Positions 1 to 8,382 are shown, numbered from the stretch's first letter. The stretch is 38,816 nucleotides of DNA from Cryobacterium breve (GCF_004402375.1 NZ_SOGJ01000018.1:1-38816); one strand, 5' to 3'. Notes: a model not told the origin generated them from the letters alone. Made by a program: numbers and translations.

Positions 1-2
1 CG

Positions 3-56
3 CTTGGCCCGCTGGCAGGAGCCAATCCTGACCTGAAGGAAATCCTGTCCCGCTGA
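3..56 (+). CDS. 3' end of an unidentified gene (partial)
   Basis: A short open frame enters from the left edge and ends at the TGA at 54-56, giving 17 residues that finish in NPDLKEILSR. The composition looks protein-like, but too little is present to assign a family. It could be a chance frame. It lies just outside the IS256-type remnant that follows. Confidence 0.25.
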   Translation, partial: LGPLAGANPDLKEILSR

Positions 57-96
57 ATGGTGGAGTTTCTCGACACCGTGCAGGTCAGTGGTTTGA

Positions 97-255
97 TTAT
101 GCAGAAGTGAGCTCGGGAACGGTAACCACCCCCGTGAGCGCGGTGGCGTCGTCGTTGGCGAGGGCGTCGTTGAGGGCGCCCAGTAGCCGCATGGAGCCCT
201 CGGAGAGGTAGCGGCGGGTGGAGGCCTCCCACTCGTCGTATTGCTCGACGAGGAC
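97..255 (-). pseudogene. IS256-family transposase, C-terminal remnant
   Basis: Reading the minus strand from about 255 to the TAA at 97-99 gives a peptide with the segments LVEQYDEWEASTRRYLS and EGSMRLLGALND. The arrangement EQxDEW followed by RRYL close to the C-terminus is typical of IS256-family (Mutator-type) transposases. Only about 52 residues remain, because the rest is cut off by the IS3-family element starting near 256. The sequence gagtttctcgacaccg at 63-78 resembles an IS256 terminal repeat and may be the old end of the element. It cannot be functional in this form. Confidence 0.55.
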
Positions 256-285
256 TGGCCTTGCCCCCGGTTAGTGGACACGGGG

Positions 286-1161
286 TTATGCGGCTTTAGC
301 GAAGTCCGCGTTCTGGTTTGAGTATTGCAGTTCGAAGTCGACGGGGCTGACCTGGCCGAGGGAGGTGTGCCGGCGGCGCCGGTTGTAGCGGTCCTCGATC
401 TAGGCGCCGACCTCTCTGGAGGCCTTGTTTTTGCTGGGCCACACGCGTCGGTGGTAGAACTCGGTCTTGAGCGTGGCGAAGAAACTTTCCGCCATCGCGT
501 TGTCCCAGCAGACCCCGGTGTAGCCCATCGACCGGGTGATCCGGTGCGCTTTCGCATCCACGGTGATCTGCGCTGAAGCGTATTGGGTACCACGGTCGGA
601 GTGGAAGATCACCTGCTCGGGCCGCTCACCGCGGAGGGCCATGGCTATGACCAGGGCGTCTTGGATGAGGTCGGTGCGCATGTGGTCGGCGATGGCCTAG
701 CCGATCACGCGGCGCGAGTGAGCGTCGATGACGGTGGCCAAATAGAGCCACCCTTCCCAGGTCCTCAGGTAGGTGATGTCGTCTACCCAGACCTGGTTCA
801 GGGCCCCGGTGTCCCACTCTCGTTTGACGGCGTCGACGGGGTAGGCGTCCTCGGCCTGGCTGACCGTCGTGGTGCGCCACCGTTTCGGGCTGATGCCCAC
901 CAATCCCAGGCGGCGCATGGTGCTGGCCACGGTTTTCCGGGAGATGGTCTCACCATCGGCGCGGAGGTCGACGAGGATCCGCGGGGCCCCGTAGACCTCG
1001 TCTGAGTCGCTGTGGAACCACGTGACCTTCTGCTCGATGTTCTCCCGTCGCACCGCCCGCTCAGACGGGCTGCGGCCCAGCCAGGCGTAGAAGCCCGAAG
1101 GGGAAACGGCGAGGAGGCGGACCATGCGGACGATGCTGAAGTTGGTCTTCTCCACCAGCAT
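286..1161 (-). pseudogene. IS3-family transposase OrfB, two in-frame stops
   Basis: The frame starts at ATG 1161 and would give a 291-residue DDE transposase with an rve integrase core. It has a helix-turn-helix-like N-terminus with SPSGFYAWLGR, the first Asp in VWVDDITYL, the second in IFHSDRGTQY, the Glu in AESFFATLKTE, and the usual end TSLGQVSPVDFE. The frame is broken by TAG at 697-699, in the context RRVIG-stop-AIADHM, and by TAG at 400-402, in the context REVGA-stop-IEDRYN. I infer that both replace tryptophan (TGG to TAG). The first stop separates the first catalytic Asp from the other two residues, so no active enzyme forms without readthrough. Confidence 0.85.
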
Positions 1162-1474
1162 CAGTGCGAACGCTTGGCGTTCGTATCCGAGGCTTCTTGG
1201 GCGAAGAAGAAGGAGGCTTTTTTAGGAACGCCCGGTTCAGTTTCAGGTCGGCGTTCTCTTTGCGAAGCCGCAGCAGTTCGGCCTTCTCTGTCTCCGTGAT
1301 CCCAGCTTCGCTGGCGTCTTGGCTGGCCTCGAACAGGTTCACCCATCGGCCCAGGGTGGCTTCGTTGACGCCGAGCTCGCGGGCGCCGGTTGCGACTGCG
1401 CGGCCGGTGTTGATCACCAGCTTGACGGCCTCGTCTTTGAACTCAGGAGTGAACTCCCGGCGTGTGTTTCCCAT
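1161..1474 (-). CDS. IS3-family transposase OrfA (needs a frameshift)
   Basis: This is the DNA-binding helix-turn-helix subunit of an IS3-family transposase, with a start at ATG 1474 (MGNTRREFTPEFKDEAVKL). The HTH_Tnp_1 region includes ARELGVNEATLGRWV and is followed by a coiled-coil segment rich in Glu, Leu and Arg. At 1217-1223 the minus strand reads AAAAAAG. A -1 slip there continues into KKASFFFAQE, the usual OrfA ending, and stops at 1161 in a TGATG overlap with OrfB. Without the slip the frame runs on to 1061 with an atypical tail. Either this is a programmed slippage site or one A has been lost from the run. Confidence 0.7.
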
Positions 1475-1552
1475 GGTGAGCATTCTCTCTTGTGAGGTGT
1501 CCACCACCCGGGGTCAAGGCCACAGGTTCCTTCGTGACTGGGTGGTCGGAGG

Positions 1553-2248
1553 CTATGCGGCCGTGAGAAGGGTGTCGACGAGTTTGCCGTCGATGAGGTG
1601 GACCACACCGTGCATGCGCGGCAGATGGATGAGATCGTGAGTTACCAGCAGGGTTGAGGTGTTTCGCTCATCGGTGAGACGCAGGATCAGGTCGATGATG
1701 CTGGCACCGCGTTCTTGGTCGAGGGCGCTCGTGGGTTCGTCGACGAGGAGCACACTGGGGTCGTTCATCAGGGCGCGGGCGATGTTGACGCGTTGACGCT
1801 GGCCGCCGGAGAGCTGGTGGGGGCGCTTGTCGCGCTGACTGGCGAGGCCGACTGCGTCCAATAGCTCATCGGCGCGCGTGGCGGTTTTTGCGCGGTTCCG
1901 CCGACTGTGGTGGGCGCCAAGTTCATTCATGACGGCCAACTGTTCCCTCGCAGTGAGGGAGGGGATGAGGTTGGGCTGCTGGAAGACGATCCCGATCTTG
2001 TTGCGGCGTAGTTCGGTAGCTGCGCCCGGGTCCAAATCAGTGGCGTCGATGTCGTCGATGAGGACCTGGCCGGAGTCCGGGTGGATAAGAGTTGCCGCAA
2101 CGGCGAGGAGGCTCGATTTTCCGGAGCCACTGGGTCCGGTGATTCCGGTGACGGTACCCGGGTGAGCTGTGAGGGTGACGTGGTCGACGGCGGTGACACG
2201 GGTGCCTCCGTCGGGGAAGGTGAGGGTGATGTTGTCGAGGCGGATCAT
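1553..2248 (-). CDS. ABC transporter ATP-binding protein (MacB/LolD type)
   Basis: This 231-residue ATPase subunit would power the FtsX-type permease encoded just upstream. Visible motifs are Walker A GPSGSGKSS, Q-loop VFQQPNL, signature LSGGQRQR, Walker B VLLVDEPTSALD and the switch histidine in LVTHD. The start is the ATG at 2246-2248, which overlaps the permease stop (ATGA), so the two are translationally coupled. A longer in-frame extension upstream of this ATG lies inside the permease gene and is rejected. Family members extrude peptides, antibiotics or lipoproteins. The substrate cannot be read from sequence. The divergent two-component system probably controls the pair. Confidence 0.93.
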   Translation of the reverse strand: MIRLDNITLTFPDGGTRVTAVDHVTLTAHPGTVTGITGPSGSGKSSLLAVAATLIHPDSGQVLIDDIDATDLDPGAATELRRNKIGIVFQQPNLIPSLTAREQLAVMNELGAHHSRRNRAKTATRADELLDAVGLASQRDKRPHQLSGGQRQRVNIARALMNDPSVLLVDEPTSALDQERGASIIDLILRLTDERNTSTLLVTHDLIHLPRMHGVVHLIDGKLVDTLLTAA

Positions 2249-3315
2249 CGGTTGCTCCCAAGGGCAGTGAGTGGGTCGGCGGAGGTGACGGAACGGAGAG
2301 CGAACGCGGCGCCGGCGAGGCCGAGCGCGGTCATGATCACGCCTGGCAGCAGCGTCGTGACCGGGCTGAGCAGGAATGGCAGCGCGGTGCCGGCAAGAGT
2401 TCCTAAGAGGGCAACGAGCCCCAAACCGATTCCGATTCCGATGAGCAGCACGATGAGTGCTTGGCCGAGAGCGTCGCGAACCAGTGATTTGGTGCTGGCG
2501 CCGAGGGCTTTCAGGACTGCGACGTCTCCTTTTCGCTGCATGGTCCAGACGGTGAAGAACGCGCCGATTACGAGGCCGGAGATACCGAACAGCATGACGA
2601 CCATCAGCAGGAGTGACCCGATCTCGGAGCGGAAGGCGCTGAGCGCCAGTAGCGATCCGATAGTGCTTTCGGACATTGTCGTGTTTGACGTGTCGGCGGC
2701 AACCCAATCGGGGCTGCCGGTGACGGCGAGGACCGTTGCATAGGCGTCGGGGTTCCCGGTAGCGGCGGAGTAGGCCTGCCAGTCGTGCAGAGTCATCTGG
2801 ACGACCGGGGTGTGGCTGTACCAGTCGTCTCCATCGACCGTTTCGACGACGTAGGTGCTGCCGGCGATCGTGACGTCATCGCCGGTCGTGACGTCGAGGC
2901 TCTTCGCTGCCGGGAGGGAGAGGCCTAAAAGACCATCACGGGAGGGTGCCGTGGAGTTGAATCCCGGTTCAACACCGAAGACGGCGATCGCCGCGCGGGT
3001 GCTGCCTGCTTCACCGCGGGTCTGGCTAATCCCAACAGGTATCGCAGCTGTCACCTCATCGGTTGACGCCCAATCCGTGGCCTGTTGCTCGGTGATTGTG
3101 GAGTCGGAAAAGCTGGCACTTGATGCCCCGTCGGCAGGAGCGGAAAACACGATGCGATCGGCCGGAAGCGCGAGCACGGCCGAAATATTCTGCGTAGCGA
3201 GCCCTCCTGTTAGGCCGCTGAGGAAACCGACAAGAACGGTGATGAGGCCGACGACGGAGCCGATAAGGACGAACCGGCCCCGGGCGAAGCGAAGATCGCG
3301 TAACGCGACGAACAT
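2245..3315 (-). CDS. FtsX/MacB-type ABC transporter permease
   Basis: This is a membrane protein of about 356 residues with the FtsX/MacB layout. It has one N-terminal transmembrane helix (VLIGSVVGLITVLVGFLSG), a large extracytoplasmic domain, then three C-terminal helices around residues 230-340, ending in TALGSNR. I prefer the ATG at 3315 (MFVALRDLRFARGRF), because GAAAGG lies 8 bases upstream and the conserved N-terminus begins there. An in-frame ATG at 3351 would add 12 residues but has no good ribosome site. The stop overlaps the ATPase start. The protein should form the membrane part of a mechanotransmission-type exporter. Confidence 0.9.
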   Translation of the reverse strand: MFVALRDLRFARGRFVLIGSVVGLITVLVGFLSGLTGGLATQNISAVLALPADRIVFSAPADGASSASFSDSTITEQQATDWASTDEVTAAIPVGISQTRGEAGSTRAAIAVFGVEPGFNSTAPSRDGLLGLSLPAAKSLDVTTGDDVTIAGSTYVVETVDGDDWYSHTPVVQMTLHDWQAYSAATGNPDAYATVLAVTGSPDWVAADTSNTTMSESTIGSLLALSAFRSEIGSLLLMVVMLFGISGLVIGAFFTVWTMQRKGDVAVLKALGASTKSLVRDALGQALIVLLIGIGIGLGLVALLGTLAGTALPFLLSPVTTLLPGVIMTALGLAGAAFALRSVTSADPLTALGSNR

Positions 3316-3461
3316 GATGTCTGCCTTTCTTGCCACCGGATGCGATGACATATCCCACTCTCTCGTTTCGTCACTTCCGGGTCATCACCCGACGGAACAC
3401 CCTTGTCTGCCTAAAAGACGGAGCAAACAGTCGTACTTTCGAACGATGAGGGCTCATCACC

Positions 3462-4670
3462 GTGGCGCGTAAAGTCCAAAGCATGTCCCACACCGCACTG
3501 ACCCCTGTCTTCGTGGGTCTGCGGACTGGCCTGCACGCGCTGTTCGTCGCATTGACTCTTCTGGTCATCGCCCGTGCTGCACTCGTCCCAACTGACATGC
3601 GCGTCACCGTCATCGTCTTGTCAGTGGTTCTTTTGGTGACGTATGGCCTAGGAGGGCTCATCGGCCGATCCGATCGTTCCCGGTCTCGCCTGCTGAGGCT
3701 CGGCTGGCTTGCCGTGCTCACCCTGCTATGGGTTGCCCTGCTGTGGCTCAGCTCGGACGCTGCATATTTGGTCTTCCCCTTGTTCTTTCTCTACCTTCAC
3801 CTTCTTGGTCGGTGGTGGGGATCCGCAACGATCCTGGTTGCGACAGGCGTCGCGATCTACGCCCTCGGGGTGCACGGCGGGTGGACCGTCGGCGGCGTAG
3901 TAGGCCCTCTTGTCGGTGCCGGCGTCGCCCTCCTCATCGGGCTCGGATACCAAGCGCTCGCCCGCGAAGCCGAACAGCGTGAAGTACTCATGAACGAACT
4001 GATCAACACGCGAGGGCAACTCGCCGCCATCGATCACGAAGCCGGTGTCCTGGCAGAACGCGCGCGACTTGCAAGAGAGATCCACGACACCTTGGCGCAA
4101 GGGCTCTCCAGCATCCAAATGCTGCTACACGCCGCCGAACGCGCCGACCCAGACCGGGCTGGAATAGAACATATCGTTTTGGCACGCGAAACCGCCGCCG
4201 AAAACCTCGCCGACGCACGCCGCTTCATCCGCGAGCTCACACCACCCCAGCTCGACGACCGCGGTCTCGGCGGAGCACTGCGCAGGCTCGCTCGAACACA
4301 ATGGGCGACGCAGGGACTTGTCGTAAACGTGCGAGTCTCCGATAACGTCGCGCTGCCGATGCATCTCCAAACCGCGCTACTTCGCATCGCGCAAGGGGCA
4401 ATCGCGAACGTCATCCAACACGCCCACGCCTCTACCGCCACGATCACGCTCGCGGTCGACCAGAACGACTTACGCTTCACCGTCGTGGACGACGGGACCG
4501 GATTCGATCCTCTTCTTCTGACCAAGGACTCGACGGACAAATCGGACTCATTTGGCCTTCACGCCACTCACGAGCGCGTGCAGCAGCTCGGTGGAAGCCT
4601 CACCCTCGACACTGCACCCGGCCAGGGAACCGCCCTGGCCGTAAACCTCTCCCTCGAGGAGCGCCCATGA
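3462..4670 (+). CDS. Sensor histidine kinase, NarL-partner type (HisKA_3)
   Basis: This membrane-bound sensor kinase has about five N-terminal hydrophobic helices (residues 15-170). A dimerisation domain follows, with the phospho-accepting His at about residue 208 in LAREIHDTLAQGLSS, and then a HATPase_c domain with DDGTGFD and GTALAVNLSLEERP. The proposed start is GTG 3462, with AGGG 9 bases upstream. ATG 3483 (MSHTALTP) is an equally reasonable start and would remove seven residues. The stop overlaps the start of the response regulator (ATGA). The gene is divergent from the ABC exporter across about 150 bp, so it probably senses a compound at the membrane and induces that exporter. Confidence 0.92.
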   Translation: MARKVQSMSHTALTPVFVGLRTGLHALFVALTLLVIARAALVPTDMRVTVIVLSVVLLVTYGLGGLIGRSDRSRSRLLRLGWLAVLTLLWVALLWLSSDAAYLVFPLFFLYLHLLGRWWGSATILVATGVAIYALGVHGGWTVGGVVGPLVGAGVALLIGLGYQALAREAEQREVLMNELINTRGQLAAIDHEAGVLAERARLAREIHDTLAQGLSSIQMLLHAAERADPDRAGIEHIVLARETAAENLADARRFIRELTPPQLDDRGLGGALRRLARTQWATQGLVVNVRVSDNVALPMHLQTALLRIAQGAIANVIQHAHASTATITLAVDQNDLRFTVVDDGTGFDPLLLTKDSTDKSDSFGLHATHERVQQLGGSLTLDTAPGQGTALAVNLSLEERP

Positions 4671-5293
4671 TCAGACTCGTCATCGCAGATGATCACCCGA
4701 TTGTCCGTGCCGGTCTCCACGCACTCTTCAGTCTCGAGGAAGACTTCGAGGTCGTCGCCGAAGCAGCCACACCCGATCAGGCGGTACAAGCCGCCGAGCG
4801 TGAGAACCCGGATGTGGTTCTGATGGACCTCCAATTTGGTGCCCGCGAACCATCCACCGGTGCTGATGCGACTCGACTCATCAGAGCCCTCGACGCGGCA
4901 CCGTATGTGCTGGTGCTTACGAACTACGACTCAGACGCCGACATCCTCAACGCTGTCGAAGCCGGAGCCAGCGGATACCTCCTCAAAGACGCACCACCAC
5001 ACGAACTGATCGCAGCCGTCCGCGCGGCCGCCGCCGGTGAAAGTGCTCTTGCCCCCGTCATCGCATCCCGTCTCCTCAACCGGATGCGTGCCCCCCAAAT
5101 CAGCCTTAGCGGCCGCGAAATTCAGGTTCTTGAACTCGTCGCCTTAGGCCGTTCAAACACCGATGTCGCAGAAGAACTCTTCGTCAGCGAAACAACCGTC
5201 AAATCCCACCTCGCACACATCTTCTCCAAGCTCAACGTCACCTCCCGCACCGCAGCAGTCTCCGCAGCCCGCCGACAAGGAATCCTCCGATAG
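4667..5293 (+). CDS. Response regulator, NarL/FixJ (LuxR HTH) family
   Basis: This 208-residue cytoplasmic regulator has a receiver domain with acidic residues D8 and D9, the phosphorylation site D54 (VVLMDLQFG) and the conserved Lys in GYLLKDAPP. It ends in a LuxR-type helix-turn-helix, from LSGREIQVLELVALG to SETTVKSHLAHIFSKLNV. It overlaps the kinase gene by 4 bases, so the pair is translationally coupled. Its most likely target is the kinase/transporter intergenic region at 3316-3461, but no clear operator palindrome was recognised there. Confidence 0.94.
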   Translation: MIRLVIADDHPIVRAGLHALFSLEEDFEVVAEAATPDQAVQAAERENPDVVLMDLQFGAREPSTGADATRLIRALDAAPYVLVLTNYDSDADILNAVEAGASGYLLKDAPPHELIAAVRAAAAGESALAPVIASRLLNRMRAPQISLSGREIQVLELVALGRSNTDVAEELFVSETTVKSHLAHIFSKLNVTSRTAAVSAARRQGILR

Positions 5294-5318
5294 AACCGGC
5301 CCAGCAAGCGGGTTGAAA

Positions 5319-5459
5319 GTGAGCAGCCTGGATGAGAGCGGTCCACAATGGCCGTTCACGGTGGCCTGGTTGGCAGGAGCGGCAGCGCATTCCTTCGCAG
5401 CAGTGGCCATATACGCGCTGGGCCATGAGAATCGCTGGCAAGTGACGACCGCAGTATAA
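5319..5459 (+). CDS. Possible small membrane protein
   Basis: A 46-residue frame starts at GTG 5319, with a weak GCGGG upstream, and ends at TAA 5457-5459. It contains one hydrophobic stretch (FTVAWLAGAAAHSFAAVAIY) and a polar C-terminus (HENRWQVTTAV). It follows the response regulator by 25 bases and could be its last operon member. No family was recognised. It may equally be a decayed fragment or a chance frame. Confidence 0.25.
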   Translation: MSSLDESGPQWPFTVAWLAGAAAHSFAAVAIYALGHENRWQVTTAV

Positions 5460-5675
5460 AAATGCCCCCTGTTGCTTCGAGCGTTTGAAGCCACCGATCG
5501 TTTGTGGGCACGTTGCGGTTCCCGCCACGAAGCGATCACAAAACGCCGCCACAAAGCGGTAACAGTCACACAACTGGACGGGTTTCGCTGCGCAATCTGA
5601 CGTCAAGCTGGCGTGTACTGCAGCCGGACAATCTTTGCCCCCGAGCCAGTGGCTCCTGCACTCGCTACGGCGTAG

Positions 5676-6020
5676 GCTCTCCGCTCGCCTTCTGCTCCTG
5701 CCATGCATCAGTGGGAGAGGTCGTACTGTCTACGCTTTCACCCGCTCCCCCGAACTCCTCAGGCAGCGGCGTACCGACTGGAGCCGACCACGCTCGTGCT
5801 TCGTTCCGAAAGACAGTCTCGGTAACAACAACATCTTCCGTGAACAGTTCCTCAGGCAGTTCGCTTCGCGCGCGGTCTCTGGTTCTCGCTGGTCGTTTTG
5901 ATAGCTGACTTCAGTTGCCAGCAAAGTGTTGCTCGCCAGGATTAGTTGGAGGGCTTCGAGCGTCGTGTAGTGCCATACGAGCCCGCGCTCACGCAAATCT
6001 TTGATAGATGTCCTACTCAC
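5676..6020 (-). pseudogene. DUF2971-like gene remnant with frameshift
   Basis: The minus strand from a possible GTG at 6020 reads a segment with LVWHYTTLEALQLILAS and YQNDQREPETA. That resembles the N-terminus of DUF2971 proteins (HYTSLE followed by ND and a charged residue). Near 5862 the frame changes: the original frame becomes cysteine-rich and unconvincing, while the neighbouring frame gives an open acidic run beginning ELPEELFTEDVVVTETVF. That run ends at a TAG near 5676. This fits a frameshifted, shortened gene. No strong ribosome site is present. The 5460-5675 stretch next to it shows nothing I can assign. Confidence 0.4.
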
Positions 6021-6118
6021 AGCAACAGACTGCCCTAAAACACACCCGGCCCCTTCACACCCAGGCGAGAAGGCCCGAAAACGATCGTTTGCCGACCGCC
6101 AGGCAAGGCGAACGGTCA

Positions 6119-6817
6119 TCAATTGAAATGAAAAGTCCGGTATGAGCTGCGCACATTGAAGCGGCGGCCGTCCTTCCGGCGCTGGACGAGATCGGCTATC
6201 GTGTCGACGTCTTCTGGGCTCATCCCGAGCTGCCGGCACATTGCGCGGACCTGCTCGACGGTGACCGGGAGCCAGCGGTCCGGGCAGTTCATCATGTCCG
6301 CCTTGAGCTTGTCCTCTTCGTTCCACTTGAGGCCCGTCGAGTAGCCGGCCGCCATATCAGCGACGTACGCGAGGATGCCATCGATACCGTTGGGCAGCGG
6401 TTCAAGCGCCCCCGACCTTTCCTTCTCAGGTGACTGCACTATTCCCTCAGCGAGCAATTGAATGGGCCGGGCGTCTGCAATCCATTCGGCGGTCTCGTTC
6501 TCGTTCCATTCGATAACGACAAGCGCATCCGCTTCCGCGCCCCACACATCGTTCAGGTGTTTACGGTCGGGCCACGCGTATATGACTCGCTGCCCGTCGA
6601 ACGAGCTGGCGTTGAACCCGCGCCAAGTGTGGTGGACGACGTCGGGATCGGCAACAAGTTGTGTAAGGATTTCGCTCGAGAAATCTCTGCGTGGGGTGAC
6701 GACCATGACTTGACCGCCGGGCTGCCTGAGCAGCCAAGTTGCCGCTCGGATGTTCTGTGGCTCGCGCGAGGTCTCTTCGCTACCGAGCCTCGACACTGCA
6801 ACGGGACCTGCTGGCAT
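6119..6817 (-). CDS. Hypothetical protein
   Basis: This 232-residue protein was not assigned to a family. The start is ATG 6817 (MPAGPVAVSRLGSEE), chosen because GAGGAG sits 7 bases upstream. Longer in-frame starts at 6925 and 6988 have no ribosome site. The middle alternates hydrophobic and charged segments (VMVVTPRRDF, RVIYAWPDRKHLNDVWGAEA, LVVIEWNENE). The C-terminal third is helical and charged (VTVEQVRAMCRQLGMSPEDVD), possibly a small DNA- or protein-binding domain. It is soluble, with no signal peptide. It is divergent from the GAF-like membrane protein across about 260 bp. Confidence 0.65.
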   Translation of the reverse strand: MPAGPVAVSRLGSEETSREPQNIRAATWLLRQPGGQVMVVTPRRDFSSEILTQLVADPDVVHHTWRGFNASSFDGQRVIYAWPDRKHLNDVWGAEADALVVIEWNENETAEWIADARPIQLLAEGIVQSPEKERSGALEPLPNGIDGILAYVADMAAGYSTGLKWNEEDKLKADMMNCPDRWLPVTVEQVRAMCRQLGMSPEDVDTIADLVQRRKDGRRFNVRSSYRTFHFN

Positions 6818-7080
6818 GCGCGCACTCCTCATCTTGTGGAGTTCACAGTATCGCCGAGCTCCGACAGCGGGCGGCAGCGAAGTGCCAACGGCCTGCGCTG
6901 GCGCGCTTTTGAGGTTCCTTTTCATGGAACAGCGCCCAATAACGATCGTTTTGGGCTGGCGACGTAAGCGCCAAATCGCGCCGCACACACGTGATGTGGG
7001 CTCCCCTCAGGCTCCGTCCGTCGTTGCGTTGGTCAATCGGCTCTCCCCGGCGTATCAAGCAGTAGAAGAAGGAGAACTCG

Positions 7081-7920
7081 ATGAACGGAATCACCCGCGC
7101 AGCCTGCACTTACACTTACCGGATGGCCACGGGTAATTCAGCAACGAGAGCTCGCAGCGGCCGCGTCATTCTGGACGTAGCGATCCCTCTCGTTTTGGGA
7201 GCGCTCGGTGTCCTGATCTTCGAGGCCCCGAATATCTTGCCTAAGGCAACGACGCAGCTCTACTGGGCGGGTGCTGGGCTCTTGGTCGCCACCGTGGCCC
7301 TTCAGGTGTTTCGTGCGCTGCGCGCCGACAGGCTGATCACCACCACGGACAATGAGGTCAATGACCTTCGGATAGCAATGAAGGACAGCATTGCTCCCGT
7401 CGCTCGGCTGCTAGCTGAAATGCCCAACCTCTCGGCCGGCGTAAAACGACGTCACGTCGTGCGGGTGGCCGACAAGGTAACTTCCGTGACCGCCTATCTC
7501 CTGCTTGCACACATTCCGCGTGTGCGGGCAAATGTGTTCGTCTTGAACGTAGCCGGCGACGAGCTGGTTCACGAGTCGACGAGCGGTGAGGGCGACGACC
7601 CTGGACCGTTCGCCGCCGGCACGGTCGCTGGCGATATAGCGCTCGCATGGACCAAGGCCGGGGGTGAGCCGTTCATCGTGGAGGACACACACGCGGACCC
7701 GCGCCCGGGGATCCGCAACGATGCTCGCTATCGCTCCTTCGTCTCGGTCGTGATCCGGAGCGGCGACTACTCGTACGGAATGCTCACCGTCGACTCTCCG
7801 GTTGAAGGATCCTTCGCGGAAGGCAGCACGTCCGTAGAAATTGCCAAGGTCGTCGCCGAGCTGCTCGCCGTCGGATATGCGAGTGCATATCCAGGCGTGA
7901 GTGCCGGCACCTCTAGCTGA
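7081..7920 (+). CDS. Membrane-anchored GAF-like domain protein
   Basis: This 279-residue protein has two hydrophobic helices near residues 28-48 and 60-80 (VILDVAIPLVLGALGVLIF; LYWAGAGLLVATVALQVF). A soluble domain follows whose final part (YRSFVSVVIRSGDYSYGMLTVDS) looks like the end of a GAF fold. A GAF domain normally binds a small ligand or senses redox state. The start at ATG 7081 is well supported by AAGGAG six bases upstream. Being anchored but lacking a kinase or cyclase output domain is unusual, so it may signal through a partner. The neighbouring unknown gene at 6119-6817 is divergent. Confidence 0.65.
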   Translation: MNGITRAACTYTYRMATGNSATRARSGRVILDVAIPLVLGALGVLIFEAPNILPKATTQLYWAGAGLLVATVALQVFRALRADRLITTTDNEVNDLRIAMKDSIAPVARLLAEMPNLSAGVKRRHVVRVADKVTSVTAYLLLAHIPRVRANVFVLNVAGDELVHESTSGEGDDPGPFAAGTVAGDIALAWTKAGGEPFIVEDTHADPRPGIRNDARYRSFVSVVIRSGDYSYGMLTVDSPVEGSFAEGSTSVEIAKVVAELLAVGYASAYPGVSAGTSS

Positions 7921-7937
7921 CTGTCAGCGGTTCGGCC

Positions 7938-7943
7938 TACACT
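7938..7943 (+). promoter_or_regulatory. -10 element of a probable leaderless promoter
   Basis: TACACT ends six bases before the ATG at 7950, and no ribosome binding site lies between them. A TANNNT box about 7 bases ahead of the start codon is the usual arrangement of leaderless genes in actinobacteria. A weak CTGACT at 7917-7922 may serve as the -35 box. Confidence 0.4.
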
Positions 7944-7949
7944 CTGAGC

Positions 7950-8126
7950 ATGACGACTTATGCGCCACGGGCAAAGACCTTCGGTCGAGTGCGCGCCACG
8001 ACCCCGGCTCGCCCGGTTGAGGACGTCAACCTCTCCGACCCCAAGGTCGTACGCGGCATTGTTCAGGACGCAACCAAGGTCGCTCGCGCCGAGCAAGCGA
8101 AGCGCCGCAACAGGCGCTGGATCTAG
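7950..8126 (+). CDS. Small basic hypothetical protein
   Basis: A 58-residue frame starts at ATG 7950 and ends at TAG 8124-8126. It is rich in Arg, Lys and Ala, with a basic C-terminus (RAEQAKRRNRRWI). It looks coding from its third-position bias and the well placed TACACT box. No family was recognised. The basic tail would be compatible with nucleic-acid binding, but that is inference. It is probably translated from a leaderless message. Confidence 0.5.
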   Translation: MTTYAPRAKTFGRVRATTPARPVEDVNLSDPKVVRGIVQDATKVARAEQAKRRNRRWI

Positions 8127-8217
8127 TCGACCACCTCTCGGCGACAAATTAGGCCCCCGGGTAATCCCCCGATTGTGGCCGAGTGGCGCTTCCTAGTCAT
8201 CCGACTAAAGAGCTGGC

Positions 8218-8370
8218 ATGGACGCAGATCTGCCGGGCGCTCCCCCAAATTTCGAGCGGTGTAGCCACTCGATCGCGGAACTAGCCGAGCTATTCACGAT
8301 CGGCCGCGCGACGGTCTACCGGGCCTTGGAACGCGCCACCACTTCGCGGAGGCTGCCGCGCCGACCCTAG
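8218..8370 (+). CDS. Orphan resolvase-type helix-turn-helix protein
   Basis: A 50-residue frame (ATG 8218 to TAG 8368-8370) contains IAELAELFTIGRATVYRALE. That segment matches the DNA-binding helix-turn-helix found at the C-terminus of serine resolvases and invertases (HTH_7). The catalytic domain is absent. It is therefore either the remains of a recombinase gene or a small stand-alone DNA-binding protein. AAAGAG lies a few bases upstream of the ATG, which slightly favours expression. Confidence 0.45.
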   Translation: MDADLPGAPPNFERCSHSIAELAELFTIGRATVYRALERATTSRRLPRRP

Positions 8371-8382
8371 CAATGTGGGGTC

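Larger units (their letters stand above)
256..1522 (-). mobile_element. IS3-family insertion sequence (degenerate)
   Basis: This is an IS of about 1267 bp bounded by imperfect 26-bp inverted repeats at 256-281 and 1497-1522. The ends start TGGCCTTG and end CAAGGCCA, with 23 of 26 positions matching. It holds the two overlapping frames of the IS3 family, orfA and orfB, on the minus strand. The flanking triplets (GAC on the left, CAG on the right) do not form a target duplication. The left flank is IS256 debris and the right flank is an ABC transporter gene, so the insertion was probably followed by a deletion or recombination. Two nonsense codons in orfB make the copy unlikely to move by itself. 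Confidence 0.85.

Noticed and set aside
253..1525. Target-site duplication around the IS3 element.
   Set aside because: The flanking triplets GAC and CAG differ, and no 3-5 bp direct match could be found at either possible pair of ends.
1553..2707. A 384-residue extended form of the ABC ATPase.
   Set aside because: The extra 153 residues are Arg/His-rich shadow sequence inside the permease gene. The ATG at 2248 overlaps the permease stop and starts the conserved domain.
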